From positions 1 through 21,187 of the forward strand of contig CALJLC010000277.1 of assembly GCA_937982605.1 (NCBI GenBank): DNA of 21,187 bases, written 5' to 3'. A model generated the notes under the pieces. The model had not been told where the DNA came from. It made no database searches and saw only the letters and a program-made list of their open reading frames with translations. How positions within the stretch are numbered: the stretch's first letter is position 1; the number at the start of each line of letters is the position of its first letter. A program made the position numbers and the translations under genes. Of the stretch, positions 13,527 through 21,100 are shown piece after piece. This DNA is from an uncultured Gemmatimonadales bacterium. GTDB taxonomy: Bacteria; Gemmatimonadota; Gemmatimonadetes; Longimicrobiales; Gaopeijiaceae.

Positions 13527-14399
13527 ATGGGCCCATTCCGACAGCGCATGCAGGACGACCTGAGGCTCCGCAGCTACTCCCGCGCGACCGAACGGGTGTA
13601 CCTCTATCACATCGACAGATTCACCGGGTATTTCGACGAATCACCCGTACGGCTCGGCACCGACGACATCCGCGCCTATCTCCTGCACCTGATCGACGAG
13701 AGAAAGTGCTCGCGGAGCTGGACGCGGCAGGCCGTCGCCGCGCTCCGCTTCCTGTACGGTGTGACGCTCGGCCGCGAGGAGCTGGTACCGACGATTCCCT
13801 ACCCGAAGAGCGAGGCCCATCTCCCCGTCGTCCTCACTCCGGCCGAAGTGGAGCGCCTCCTGAGGGCCGTAACCCATCTGAAGCACCGCGTCGTCCTGAT
13901 GACGATCTACTCGGCCGGGCTCCGGCTCTCGGAGGCCTTGAACCTCACGCAGGGCGACGTCGATCCCGAGCGGATGCTCATTCACGTCCGGCAGGGGAAG
14001 GGGCGGCGAGACCGGACGGTACCGCTGTCGTCGGTACTGTTGCATGCGATCCGCCAGTACCGACGCACACCCCACGCGAGCCGCTGGATGTTTCCCGGTC
14101 AGTCGCCGAGACACCCGATCTCGGCGAGCACGATCCAGGGCGCAGTCAGCAAGGCTCGGGCGCGGGCAGGCCTCACGAAGCGCGCGACGGCCCGGACGCT
14201 TCGTCACAGCTACGCCACTCATCTGCTGGAGGCCGGGACCGACATCCGGGTGATCCAACGACTCCTGGGTCACGCCAGCCTCGCCTCGACCCAGGTCTAC
14301 ACCCATGTGAGTTGCGAGCAGCTGGCCGGCGTGCGCAGCCCGCTCGACCGGCTGAACGTGGTCGTCGCGCCGATGCAGCTCACCTTCGCGGGCTTCTGA
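13527..14399 (+). CDS. Tyrosine recombinase (phage-integrase family)
   Basis: This 290-residue protein has an N-terminal SAM-like core-binding domain (about 4-85: FRQRMQDDLRLRSYSRATERVY ... AALRFLYGVTLGR) and a catalytic domain. Active-site residues are R133 (SAGLRLSEALNL), K158 (RQGKGRRDR), R226 (TLRHSYATHLLEAG), H249 (LLGHAS) and Y258 (STQVYTHV). The His of the HxxR box is replaced: residue 223 is Arg (ARTLRH instead of HTLRH). It lacks the extra helix region of integron IntI. The domain layout and C-terminal VRSPLDRL resemble the IS91-associated integrases, but no partner transposase is present. The ATG at 13527 has no ribosome site. The gene ends three bases from the stop of the opposing lipoprotein gene. 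Activity is uncertain. Confidence 0.9.
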   Translation: MGPFRQRMQDDLRLRSYSRATERVYLYHIDRFTGYFDESPVRLGTDDIRAYLLHLIDERKCSRSWTRQAVAALRFLYGVTLGREELVPTIPYPKSEAHLPVVLTPAEVERLLRAVTHLKHRVVLMTIYSAGLRLSEALNLTQGDVDPERMLIHVRQGKGRRDRTVPLSSVLLHAIRQYRRTPHASRWMFPGQSPRHPISASTIQGAVSKARARAGLTKRATARTLRHSYATHLLEAGTDIRVIQRLLGHASLASTQVYTHVSCEQLAGVRSPLDRLNVVVAPMQLTFAGF

Positions 14400-14402
14400 C
14401 CG

Positions 14403-14957
14403 CTAGGGACCGCCGTCCGCCAGGTAGCGGGCCGGAATCGGCCGGTCTTCCGATTCGGCATGCCACAACAGCGAATGCACCTTCCACTCGCCCGAGACGC
14501 GGACGAGCTGGAAGCTCATCACCCCGCGCTCGGCCAGGCTGTCCGCGCCGTCTACGCGCACGGCATAGGAGCTGATTCGGTGAGCGACGTCACCGAACAG
14601 CTCCGTGGAGCCGGTGACTTCCCACTCCACGAGCGACCGCGGTTCCCCGGCCTCGACCATTCCGCGGCGGATCTCCACGTAATCGTCCACCGTCCGCGTG
14701 ACGAGCGCTCCGTCCCTCGTGTAGCCCAGGGTCGCCGTCGGCGTGAACGGAGCTCTGAACGCTTCGGGGTCGGCGCTCCCGACATCGTCGAAGCTCGAGA
14801 CCTCGTACGTCAGGTCGACGACCCTCTGGATCGCCGCCAGGTCCACCTGCTCGGCGCTCGTCGGACCCGACTCCGGTCGAGCCTCCGACCCTCCGCAGGC
14901 AGGTACGAGGGTCAGCGCGAGCACCGCGGCCCGTCGCGAGAACAGCCTCCTTCGCAT
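14403..14957 (-). CDS. NTF2-like (SnoaL-type) lipoprotein
   Basis: This 184-residue lipoprotein has a signal peptide MRRRLFSRRAAVLALTL and the lipobox LVPAC (Cys21), followed by a Gly/Ser/Glu linker. The mature part has the NTF2-like cone fold: AAIQRVVDLTYEVSSF, the F.PTATLGYTRDGALVT turn, VDDYVEIRRGMVEAGE, LVEWEVTGSTELFGDVAHRISSYAV, and the closing GVMSFQLVRVSGEWKVHSLLWHAE. This pattern matches the family of putative lumazine-binding or SnoaL-like NTF2 proteins; whether it binds a ligand or catalyses anything is unknown. The ATG at 14957 has GGGGGAGGA directly before it. It is convergent with the recombinase, with only three bases between the two stop codons. Confidence 0.83.
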   Translation of the reverse strand: MRRRLFSRRAAVLALTLVPACGGSEARPESGPTSAEQVDLAAIQRVVDLTYEVSSFDDVGSADPEAFRAPFTPTATLGYTRDGALVTRTVDDYVEIRRGMVEAGEPRSLVEWEVTGSTELFGDVAHRISSYAVRVDGADSLAERGVMSFQLVRVSGEWKVHSLLWHAESEDRPIPARYLADGGP

Positions 14958-15049
14958 TCCTCCCCCTCTTCCGGCACGCCGGCGCCCCGAATCCCCGAGA
15001 GCGCGCGCTGCCCGCGCGGCCTCCATCGGAAGCTGCCACCGGCGCGGCC

Positions 15050-15068
15050 GTGCCGCCAACGGCGGCAC
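15050..15068 (-). terminator. Perfect hairpin after the six-bladed propeller gene
   Basis: GTGCCGCC - three bases - GGCGGCAC forms an 8-bp G/C stem ten bases past the stop at 15079. There is no U run, so it would be an atypical terminator or an mRNA 3'-end stabiliser. Confidence 0.45.
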
Positions 15069-15078
15069 GAGTCCGCGG

Positions 15079-16293
15079 CTACCGAACCAGCGGGTACAGC
15101 CGCAGGTACTCGACTTCGAGGTCATCCCGATAGACTCCGAGGACCCACCCCGGACCCGAGTCCATGGGGAAGAAGCCGGCGGGGAGGCCGGCGACGCCCA
15201 GGAAGCGACCGTCCGGAGCGAACGCCCGCCATCCCGTACCCCCGTTCTCCACCGGGCCGAGCCAGACGGTGCCGTCGGAGCCGGTATTCGCCCGGCCGAA
15301 GTACGGCTTCTCGTCGGGCATGTCCATCGTGGCCCAGGCTCGCTCCAGCTGGGGCAGGCGGCGCTGCGCCCAGGAAGCGTTTCTCTGCCGGTCCTTCCAT
15401 GCCTCGATCTCGTCCCCCGACACCGCTCCGGGAGTCTCGGCCCAGCGCGCGATCACGTGCGTCCCGTCGGGAAGGAACAGCTCGAATCGTGGAACCGCGT
15501 TGTCGGCGGCGAGGACCGTGCCATCCGACGCGTTCAACCCCCACGACGTCGTGCGGGAGAAGGGGGGAACGGTAGCGGAGGGTCTCTCGTCACCGACGTC
15601 CACGTACTGCTGGAGAATGCCCCCGAAGTCGCCCAGCGTATCGACCGTGGCGAAGTCACCCGAGACGCGAACGAGCGTCATGGACGGCCGAAACGGTGCG
15701 CCCGCCACCGGGGGGTTCTCGTCCCAGTGGTACACGGGTGCGAACAGACTCCCGTCCGGCATCCAATGACCACCCTCCGAGTTCCCGCCGGTCCTCTGCA
15801 TGAGCTCGGCCATCGCCTGACGGTCGGTCGTCGCGCGCCGGAGGAACTCACCGTGGGCGGTGAGGAACACCCGGTCCAGTCGGTCCTGGACCATCACCGT
15901 GTCTCCGTCCAGAGCGTGAACGGCCACCGGATATCCGAACTCGCCGGGTCCGTCCCCGGCGCCTCCCGCGGTCGCACGGTGACTCCCGTCTTCATTGTAG
16001 AGCCGAAGCTCGCGAGTACCGCCGTTGGCCACCGCGAAGCCGCCATCATGGAGGCGGGTCGCGCCCGTGACCTGGAAGAGCTGCAGCGCCTCGGGGCCGT
16101 CGGCCACACCGATCTCGACGACCGGCTCCGGACGCGCCAGCAGCTCGCGACTCGGATCGAGGGCGCCGTTGTCGACGATCGTGATACCCAGGCTGTCGCG
16201 CGTCAGTGGTCCGTCTCCCACGACGCCCTCGCCTCCGCACGCCGCCGAGAGCAGGACGGCGCACAAGCTGCTGACACGGGCCATGTGCGTCAC
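15079..16293 (-). CDS. Six-bladed beta-propeller lipoprotein
   Basis: This is a secreted lipoprotein of about 400 residues. The signal peptide SSLCAVLLSAAC ends in a lipobox Cys, followed by a short linker. The first beta strands are LTRDSLGITIVDNGAL and RPEPVVEIGVADGPEALQLFQVTGATRL. Blades then recur: GGFAVANGGTRELRLYNEDGSH, GAGDGPGEFGYPVAVHALDGDTVMVQDRLDR, NASDGTVLAADNAVPRFELFLPDGT, and GSDGTVWLGPVENGGTGWRAFAPDGRFLG. The GDGPGEFxxP segment is the hallmark of 6-bladed propeller lipoproteins of Bacteroidota/Gemmatimonadota type, for which no enzyme role is established. The GTG at 16293 fits the GGAGG six bases upstream better than the ATG at 16284, three codons later. The shared promoter element lies at 16333-16362. 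Confidence 0.85.
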   Translation of the reverse strand: MTHMARVSSLCAVLLSAACGGEGVVGDGPLTRDSLGITIVDNGALDPSRELLARPEPVVEIGVADGPEALQLFQVTGATRLHDGGFAVANGGTRELRLYNEDGSHRATAGGAGDGPGEFGYPVAVHALDGDTVMVQDRLDRVFLTAHGEFLRRATTDRQAMAELMQRTGGNSEGGHWMPDGSLFAPVYHWDENPPVAGAPFRPSMTLVRVSGDFATVDTLGDFGGILQQYVDVGDERPSATVPPFSRTTSWGLNASDGTVLAADNAVPRFELFLPDGTHVIARWAETPGAVSGDEIEAWKDRQRNASWAQRRLPQLERAWATMDMPDEKPYFGRANTGSDGTVWLGPVENGGTGWRAFAPDGRFLGVAGLPAGFFPMDSGPGWVLGVYRDDLEVEYLRLYPLVR

Positions 16294-16332
16294 GAAAGGC
16301 CTCCGCCGTGAGGGGCTCGGGAACCGCCCGCG

Positions 16333-16362
16333 ATTCTGTCGACCCCGCCCTCCAGGTGGCAA
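16333..16362 (-). promoter_or_regulatory. Promoter element: TTGCCA - 18 bp - CAGAAT
   Basis: -35 TTGCCA is at 16362-16357, spacer 18 bp, -10 CAGAAT at 16338-16333, starting 17 bases after the stop of the upstream GNAT gene. It faces the six-bladed propeller gene. Confidence 0.6.
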
Positions 16363-16378
16363 GGCGAGGACGTTCGGG

Positions 16379-16834
16379 TCATCCGGTCACCGGCAGGCGA
16401 AGGAGAGGCAGCGTTCGCTCCGTGCCCGCCACCGGGGCCGGCACATCCGAGACGTGGACCGCGCCGAGCTTCGTGTAGAAGGGGACCGCGTTGGGGTCGG
16501 AGAGGATCCGCAGCTCCGGCCATCGGCGCGTCGCGGCGAGCTCGATCGCGGACCGGACGAGGCGACGCCCCCAACCCTCTCCCTGGGCCGCCGGGCTGAC
16601 CCAGAGGTGTCCGATCTCCGGACCTTCGCGCCCGTCCTCGACGCCGACCATCCCCACGATGCGGCCATCGGACTCGGCGACGAACACGGTGTTGCCACGG
16701 ATGTACTCGGGCGAAATCGTCAGCTCGGGCTCCCACTCGCGGAGCCACGCTTCGGGATAGCCCCACGAAGCCTTCGCCGCCCGTGCGAGCTCGGTCAGCG
16801 CCTGCGCGTCCTCGATCACGCCCCTTCGGATCAT
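16379..16834 (-). CDS. GNAT N-acetyltransferase
   Basis: This complete GNAT of 151 residues begins with MIRRGVIEDAQALTELARAAKASWGYP, then VFVAESDGRIVGMVGV, the strand EIGHLWVSPAAQGEGWGRRLV (acetyl-CoA loop QGEGWG) and LRILSDPNAVPFYTKLGAVHV. That last segment is typical of the acetyltransferase_10-type family, whose acceptors are small molecules or proteins. The ATG at 16834 has CAGGAG eight bases upstream; that ribosome site is inside the hairpin CTCCTG-CAT-CAGGAG (16841-16855). It is probably transcribed with the Pro-rich lipoprotein gene 97 bases upstream, as no promoter element is seen in the gap. Confidence 0.88.
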   Translation of the reverse strand: MIRRGVIEDAQALTELARAAKASWGYPEAWLREWEPELTISPEYIRGNTVFVAESDGRIVGMVGVEDGREGPEIGHLWVSPAAQGEGWGRRLVRSAIELAATRRWPELRILSDPNAVPFYTKLGAVHVSDVPAPVAGTERTLPLLRLPVTG

Positions 16835-16840
16835 GCCGTA

Positions 16841-16855
16841 CTCCTGATGCAGGAG
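16841..16855 (-). promoter_or_regulatory. Hairpin covering the GNAT ribosome site
   Basis: CTCCTG-CAT-CAGGAG is a perfect 6-bp stem with a 3-base loop, and its 3' arm is the Shine-Dalgarno sequence. It could lower translation of the GNAT when free of ribosomes; whether it is regulated cannot be seen. Confidence 0.35.
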
Positions 16856-16931
16856 ATCCTCTTCCGGTCGCGCTCCGCGCGCGCCGCCGGGAAGGGGATC
16901 CTGGTCGACGCCCGGAGCGCGCGGAGCCTGC

Positions 16932-17420
16932 CTAGCGCCGGAACACCCACTCCTCGTCGTTCGAGAGCAGTATGAGCTGGTCGCCCACCCACCTCGCCTC
17001 CGGCGGGGCAGAGCTCCCCGCCTCCCTTCGGCCCGAGTCACCCGGTGCGAACCACCTCCGAGCCACGGTATCGCCCGGGAGAGGAGGAGGGGGTGGTGGT
17101 GGCGGCGGAGTTGGCGAAGGGTCGGCGGTGAAGCGCAGGACGTTCGACGAAGTGACGATGAACGAGCCCGTTTCCACGACCGGGTCGTCGTCCGCCGAGA
17201 CCATCGTGATCTCGTACCTCGAATCGCGGAGGACCAGCGATCCTGACGTGACCGTCACCGTCCCGAAGAGCTCGAAGCTGTATGGGAGCTCCTGACCGTC
17301 GATGCTCACCAGCGCGTAGGTGCCGTCCACGCCGGCGTCACAGCCGAGCATCGCGAGGGCGGCGACGAGGAGAGGGAATCCGCGTACGATGCGCACCGCG
17401 CCGGACACGCCCCGGCCCAT
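16932..17420 (-). CDS. Small lipoprotein with nine-proline run
   Basis: This 162-residue predicted lipoprotein has a signal peptide VRGFPLLVAALAMLGC with lipobox LAMLGC (Cys27), then short beta strands (GTYALVSIDGQELPYSFEL, TVTSGSLVLRDSRYEITMV, ETGSFIVTSSNVLRFTADP) that suggest a small beta-barrel or lipocalin-like fold. Next comes PSPTP plus nine consecutive prolines, PLPGD, and a C-terminal strand region ending EWVFRR. No family is recognised. A nine-proline run normally needs EF-P for translation. The ATG at 17420 (or the GTG one codon earlier) has AGGTGAG upstream. It lies 31 bases downstream of the next gene on the same strand, so it is probably part of that operon. The codons of the Pro run form a GGT/GGC/GGA simple repeat on the plus strand. 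Confidence 0.7.
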   Translation of the reverse strand: MGRGVSGAVRIVRGFPLLVAALAMLGCDAGVDGTYALVSIDGQELPYSFELFGTVTVTSGSLVLRDSRYEITMVSADDDPVVETGSFIVTSSNVLRFTADPSPTPPPPPPPPPLPGDTVARRWFAPGDSGRREAGSSAPPEARWVGDQLILLSNDEEWVFRR

Positions 17421-17451
17421 CACTCACCTGCTCCCGCTGGGCGGTGGGAGG

Positions 17452-18024
17452 TCATGTTCGCGGGAGGCCAGCGGAACCGTGCCGACCGCTCGGCGCCATA
17501 CGCGCCTCGGGAGAGGCCCCTGCACCACCTTCGTCCTCCTGCCGGGGCAGGAGAGGAGACTCCGGGGCCCGGGACAACCACAGCTCCACCTCCTTCTGGA
17601 ACTCGGCCGAGTACCAGTGCTTGCGATCGGCCCAGTAGCATCTGAACCCCGGCATGCCGAGCAAGTCCACCATGGCCGCCTGGTGGCTGGCCGCACCCCA
17701 GTCGTCGACTCCTCCCTCCCGATGGTAGTGGAACAGGGCCTCGAGCGACCGAAACGTGATCAGCACGGCCGAATAGAAGCGCGCTCGCTGAGCCTGGCTG
17801 AGCGACGACGGGTCGACCATGCCCTGGTAGAAGACGTTCGAGAACGACTCGTCGTGGGCGATCGCGCCCGGAAGCTGGAGGAAGTCGCGATTCAGCTGCG
17901 CGTACTGCATCCGGCGATCCTGGCGAGCGCCTTCCCGGATCTGCCGTGCCAGGTAGAAGAGCGTGACCACGACGGCCGCGGCCCCGGCCACCTCCCCGAT
18001 GGCTCCGATCATGTTCCAGTCCAC
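17452..18024 (-). CDS. Small protein with N-terminal membrane helix, conserved family
   Basis: This 190-residue protein starts VDWNMIGAIGEVAGAAAVVVTLFYLARQIRE: one transmembrane helix followed directly by a basic, helical cytoplasmic domain. Later segments are AQLNRDFLQLPGAIAHDES, LSQAQRARFYSAVLITFRSLEALFHYHREG and GFRCYWADRKHWYSAEFQKEVELWL. The pattern is common in many genomes (helix, QIR, then a mostly helical W/Y-rich domain), but I know of no assigned function. The GTG at 18024 comes 13 bases after the stop of the acyl-CoA-dehydrogenase-like gene, with a GGGGGG tract in front. The last 35 residues (after LSRAPE) are low-complexity. The gene sits in a four-gene run with flavoprotein, lipoprotein and GNAT. 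Confidence 0.75.
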   Translation of the reverse strand: MDWNMIGAIGEVAGAAAVVVTLFYLARQIREGARQDRRMQYAQLNRDFLQLPGAIAHDESFSNVFYQGMVDPSSLSQAQRARFYSAVLITFRSLEALFHYHREGGVDDWGAASHQAAMVDLLGMPGFRCYWADRKHWYSAEFQKEVELWLSRAPESPLLPRQEDEGGAGASPEARMAPSGRHGSAGLPRT

Positions 18025-18037
18025 GCGTCCCCCCGCG

Positions 18038-19195
18038 CTACAGGAAGAAGAGCGGGTTCGCAGGCTCCATCCCGAGCTTCACCCTCCCCGCGTCTTCCAT
18101 CCAGAAGCGCTGGATGATGATGTGCTGCATCGCGGCATGGATGTCGCGGTGAGCCCGCTCGAGGACCGAGTCCACGTACAAGGCGGGTGAGCCGGCCACC
18201 TCGTACATCGCCGTCACGAAGGCTCGGCAGTCCCGGGCGGCCGCCACCGCCGCGCTCCAGACGTCGGCAATGAGGTCCGGTGGGCACTCCGTCCCGTTCG
18301 AAGCGGCCGCCCAAAGAGCGCTCTGAGCTTCACGTAGCCGCGTCCGGCGGGCGGTGATGCCGGTCGCCGCCTCCGCGATCACGTACTGGTTGACGGCTCG
18401 GTGGGGGAGCCCCGGTGCGGAGTCGACGGTCGCCTTGGTGCGCCCCAGTTCGATCACCCATTCGACGGCGGCCCGGGCCATACCGATGCATATCGCCGCG
18501 TGGCCCGCCGACATCGTGCAGGCGATCGGCACGCGGCCAATCGGCCCCTCGATCCGGCTCTCGTCCATCGGTGCGAACGTCCGCGCCTCGGGCACCTGGA
18601 GGTCGGACACGACGACGTCGTGGCTACCCGTGCCCCGCAAGCCTCCGACATGCCAGGTATCGACGATCTCGCACGACGTCGCGGGCACGAAGGCCATGCG
18701 CATGTGCGGGGCCCCCGACCCCAGCAGCTGCACCTCGCCGTTCTCCTCGACCAGATACATGAGTCCGAGCCAGTCGGCATGCATGCAGCCCGACACCAGA
18801 GACCATCGGCCATTCAGCGAGTACGTACCGTTGCTGAATACCGCTCTGCCCGTGGGGCGTGTCGAGCTGGCGTACTTGCCGTTTCGGTCGCCGAAGACCT
18901 CGGCTCGGACGGCGGGAGCCAGGAAGCGACTGAACAGGCACGGCAACGAGCTGTTCCAGACCAGCCATGCCACCGAGGCCTCCGCGCGGGCCAGCTCTTC
19001 ATACACATCGAGGGCCACGGTCGGATCGAGTCCGGGGGCGTCCAGGTCGGAGGGCAGCGCAAGTCGGAACAGCTGGGCCTCCACCAGATCGGCCACGATC
19101 ACGTCGGGTATGCTGCGCGCCGCTTCCGTCTCCTCTCGTACAGCTACTATGCTGCGGCTCAACGCTCGAGCTGCTTCGACGGCTTCGTGGGGCAT
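18038..19195 (-). CDS. Acyl-CoA dehydrogenase-fold flavoprotein (HsaA/group D type)
   Basis: This 385-residue protein has the acyl-CoA dehydrogenase fold. An N-terminal helical domain (to about 110: VAVREETEAARSIPDVIVADLVEAQLFRLALPSDL; EELARAEASVAWLVWNSSL) is followed by a beta-barrel domain (YSLNGRWSLVSGCMHADWLGLMYLVEENG; WHVGGLRGTGSHDVVVSDLQVPEARTF) and a C-terminal four-helix domain (VPIACTMSAGHAAICIGMARAAVEWV ... AGSPALYVDSVLERAHRDIHAAMQHIII). The VGGLRGTGSHDV and HRDIHAAMQH stretches are typical of the flavin-dependent monooxygenase/dehydrogenase branch (HsaA, DszC, PF08028) rather than fatty-acid oxidation. A hydroxylase or desulfurase-like role is possible. The ATG at 19195 follows GGAGAGG. 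The promoter element lies at 19277-19305, and the gene heads a likely operon ending with the GNAT at 16379. Confidence 0.85.
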   Translation of the reverse strand: MPHEAVEAARALSRSIVAVREETEAARSIPDVIVADLVEAQLFRLALPSDLDAPGLDPTVALDVYEELARAEASVAWLVWNSSLPCLFSRFLAPAVRAEVFGDRNGKYASSTRPTGRAVFSNGTYSLNGRWSLVSGCMHADWLGLMYLVEENGEVQLLGSGAPHMRMAFVPATSCEIVDTWHVGGLRGTGSHDVVVSDLQVPEARTFAPMDESRIEGPIGRVPIACTMSAGHAAICIGMARAAVEWVIELGRTKATVDSAPGLPHRAVNQYVIAEAATGITARRTRLREAQSALWAAASNGTECPPDLIADVWSAAVAAARDCRAFVTAMYEVAGSPALYVDSVLERAHRDIHAAMQHIIIQRFWMEDAGRVKLGMEPANPLFFL

Positions 19196-19276
19196 ACTGG
19201 CCTCTCCGGCTTGGAGGATCTCCGTGAGGGGACGCGTGGCACTCCGGACGCCGAGGCCGCTGGCTTGCGACTCCTG

Positions 19277-19305
19277 ATTCTCCCGCGCGCGCGCCCCGAT
19301 GACAA
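19277..19305 (-). promoter_or_regulatory. Promoter element: TTGTCA - 17 bp - GAGAAT
   Basis: -35 TTGTCA is at 19305-19300, spacer 17 bp, -10 GAGAAT at 19282-19277. It faces the flavoprotein gene, whose start is 82 bases past the -10, and is the only strong copy with a 17-bp spacer. Confidence 0.6.
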
Positions 19306-19392
19306 GGCACGGTCACCGGGGCGTCCCGCCACGGCATCGGCCGGCACATAGGCGAGCGAGCGAAGAGAGGCCCCTCTCGCCGGGGCCGTGCG

Positions 19393-20130
19393 CTAGGCCG
19401 ATCCGGCTCCATCGCTCAACAGCCAACCCAGAGCGGCCAGGTAGCCGAGCAGCAGGACGAGGAACTTCAGCACGGTTCGCACCCACGGCTGCGCGTAAGC
19501 GGTCTTCAGGGCGATCACGCTGTAGATCGAAGCCCACGCGAACAGGGCGAGACCGGCGATCCGAGCGTTTCCCGTCAGACCAAGGAGTGTGGCCAGTGGC
19601 GGCTCCGATGCGGCCAGGACGAGAAGGAAGCTGAACCAGTGCGTTGCGAAGACGACATGCGTGACGAAGCGCCAGCGCGCGTTGGCGAACAGGACGCTGA
19701 GCATGAGCGCGGTTGCCGGAACCGCAATCAGAAGGAGTGCCCAGATCGCCCACTCCTCTCCGACGCCCTCGGCGACGGGCCGAAGCGAGATCAGGAAGAG
19801 GAAGCCCTCGAAGACGCGACTGGACAGGAAGGCCAGCGCGCCGCACAGGACGAACAGACGCGCCGGGTGGATGCTCGCACTCCCCCGCCCGGCCGCGTAC
19901 TCCAACGTGAGCCGGCCCGGGCGGAAGAGGAGCGCGTGGAAGGTGGGGCCGACGGTGGCCGGGAGGTCCAGGAGCTCTCTCGCCGTGCTCTTCGCGAGAT
20001 CGCCGAGGGTCGGCACCCCGGCCGAGTGCCGGCGACCGCATGAGGAGCAGTAGGGTCCTGAGAGGAGGCTACCGCACGCGTGGCAGCGGTCCTGCCCCGC
20101 ACTCCCCTCGTGTCCAGCTTCTGAGCCCAT
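19393..20130 (-). CDS. DUF3667-like membrane protein with zinc ribbon
   Basis: This 245-residue protein has an N-terminal zinc ribbon: C16xxC19 in CHACG and C28xxC31 in CSSCG. A cytosolic segment DLAKSTARELLDLPATVGPTFHALLFRPGRLTLEYAAGRG leads into about four transmembrane helices (PARLFVLCGALAFLSSRVFEGFLFLI; EEWAIWALLLIAVPATALMLSVLF; FVTHVVFATHWFSFLLVLA; the last near TVLKFLVLLLGYLAALGWLL). The FRPG...EY..G.R..YIHPARLF arrangement is the signature of DUF3667, a family of unknown function. The ATG at 20130 has GGGAG ten bases upstream. No shared promoter element is seen, and the gene lies 110 bases downstream of the VOC gene, so it may be transcribed with it. The 198-base gap downstream holds the promoter at 19277-19305. 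Confidence 0.82.
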   Translation of the reverse strand: MGSEAGHEGSAGQDRCHACGSLLSGPYCSSCGRRHSAGVPTLGDLAKSTARELLDLPATVGPTFHALLFRPGRLTLEYAAGRGSASIHPARLFVLCGALAFLSSRVFEGFLFLISLRPVAEGVGEEWAIWALLLIAVPATALMLSVLFANARWRFVTHVVFATHWFSFLLVLAASEPPLATLLGLTGNARIAGLALFAWASIYSVIALKTAYAQPWVRTVLKFLVLLLGYLAALGWLLSDGAGSA

Positions 20131-20240
20131 CGGCGCCCGGACTCCCTTTGACGACTAGGCGTTCACCTCGCACCCGAGGCGCCCGCCGAGGATCACGACA
20201 TCGCGACTCGCTGGCCCGGCCGTGCCAGGCCGTCTCCGGC

Positions 20241-21032
20241 TCAGCCCGGTACCAGCGCCAGGTGCGCTCCCACCGGATCCCGGATTACCGCGTACGTGGG
20301 GTCGGCGTCGGATCCTCCCGACCGCAGCACCTCCCCGCCTCCCTCCGCGACACGACGGAGACTCTCGGCCAGGTCGCCGACCGCCAGGTAGATCAGCCAG
20401 GCAACCGGAAGCCCTCGGTTCGGACCGCGCGCGTGGCACACACCCGCCACGGCGCTCCCATCACCCGACGACAGGACGTAGTCCGCATAGCGGCCGTCCG
20501 CGTCCTCCATCTCGACCCCCCCCGCGGCCCAGCCGACCACGGCCTGGTAGACGTCCCGCGTCGCGACGGCATCCGGCACCGTCAGATCCAGCCATGAGAT
20601 CCTGCCCACCCCCTCCGGTGACCCGGACGACGATGCGCTGCTCTCGGGGACCGATTCCGAGGGGACGGCGGGAACGATGCCGAAGGCAGCACCGTTCGGG
20701 TCACCCAGCACAGCCCACTGGCTCCGGCCGCGCTCGTCTCTGTGATGGAGCAACTCACGGCCGCCGCGCTCCAGGGCCCGCCCCACACTGGCGGCCACGT
20801 CGGCAACCTGGATATGCGGCATCCATTGGAGCGGCAGATGAGCGTAGGCCTCCACCCGTTCGCCCACTCCGATGACCGGGGTCCCCAAGTTGTTCATCAG
20901 GTCGTCACGCCAGAGAGGAGTCTCCCCGGTGCTCAGCACACTCGAGTAGAAGGTCACGACTGCTTCGTGTTCCGGGACGGCGATGTCGGCGCTGACGACT
21001 CCACCGGTGATCGGGGTACTCGAGGCTGTCAC
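20241..21032 (-). CDS. Two-domain VOC/glyoxalase-like protein
   Basis: This 263-residue protein has two vicinal oxygen chelate (glyoxalase/bleomycin resistance) modules. The first, residues 1 to about 122, includes ISADIAVPEHEAVVTFYSSVL-like sequence, PHIQVADVAASVGRALERGGRELL and WAVLGDPNGAAFGIV. A Ser/Glu-rich linker (SESVPESSASSSGSPEG) precedes the second, about 140-263, with ISWLDLTVPDAVATRDVYQAVVGW, WLIYLAVGDLAESLRRVAEGGGEVL and YAVIRDPVGAHLALV. Such enzymes bind a metal ion and act on small substrates; no specific function can be assigned. The GTG at 21032 has a textbook AAGGAGGTGA five bases upstream. The shared promoter element is at 21101-21130, with a leader of about 62 bases. Confidence 0.85.
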   Translation of the reverse strand: MTASSTPITGGVVSADIAVPEHEAVVTFYSSVLSTGETPLWRDDLMNNLGTPVIGVGERVEAYAHLPLQWMPHIQVADVAASVGRALERGGRELLHHRDERGRSQWAVLGDPNGAAFGIVPAVPSESVPESSASSSGSPEGVGRISWLDLTVPDAVATRDVYQAVVGWAAGGVEMEDADGRYADYVLSSGDGSAVAGVCHARGPNRGLPVAWLIYLAVGDLAESLRRVAEGGGEVLRSGGSDADPTYAVIRDPVGAHLALVPG

Positions 21033-21100
21033 GATTTCACCTCCTTGGATTCACCGGTTGAGTTGTCCCTACCGCGCTGGCTTCCGTCTGACGACTCGGG

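Noticed and set aside
19365..19378. GAGAGG-CC-CCTCTC as a terminator after the DUF3667 gene
   Set aside because: The stem is short with a two-base loop and no U tract; too weak to call.
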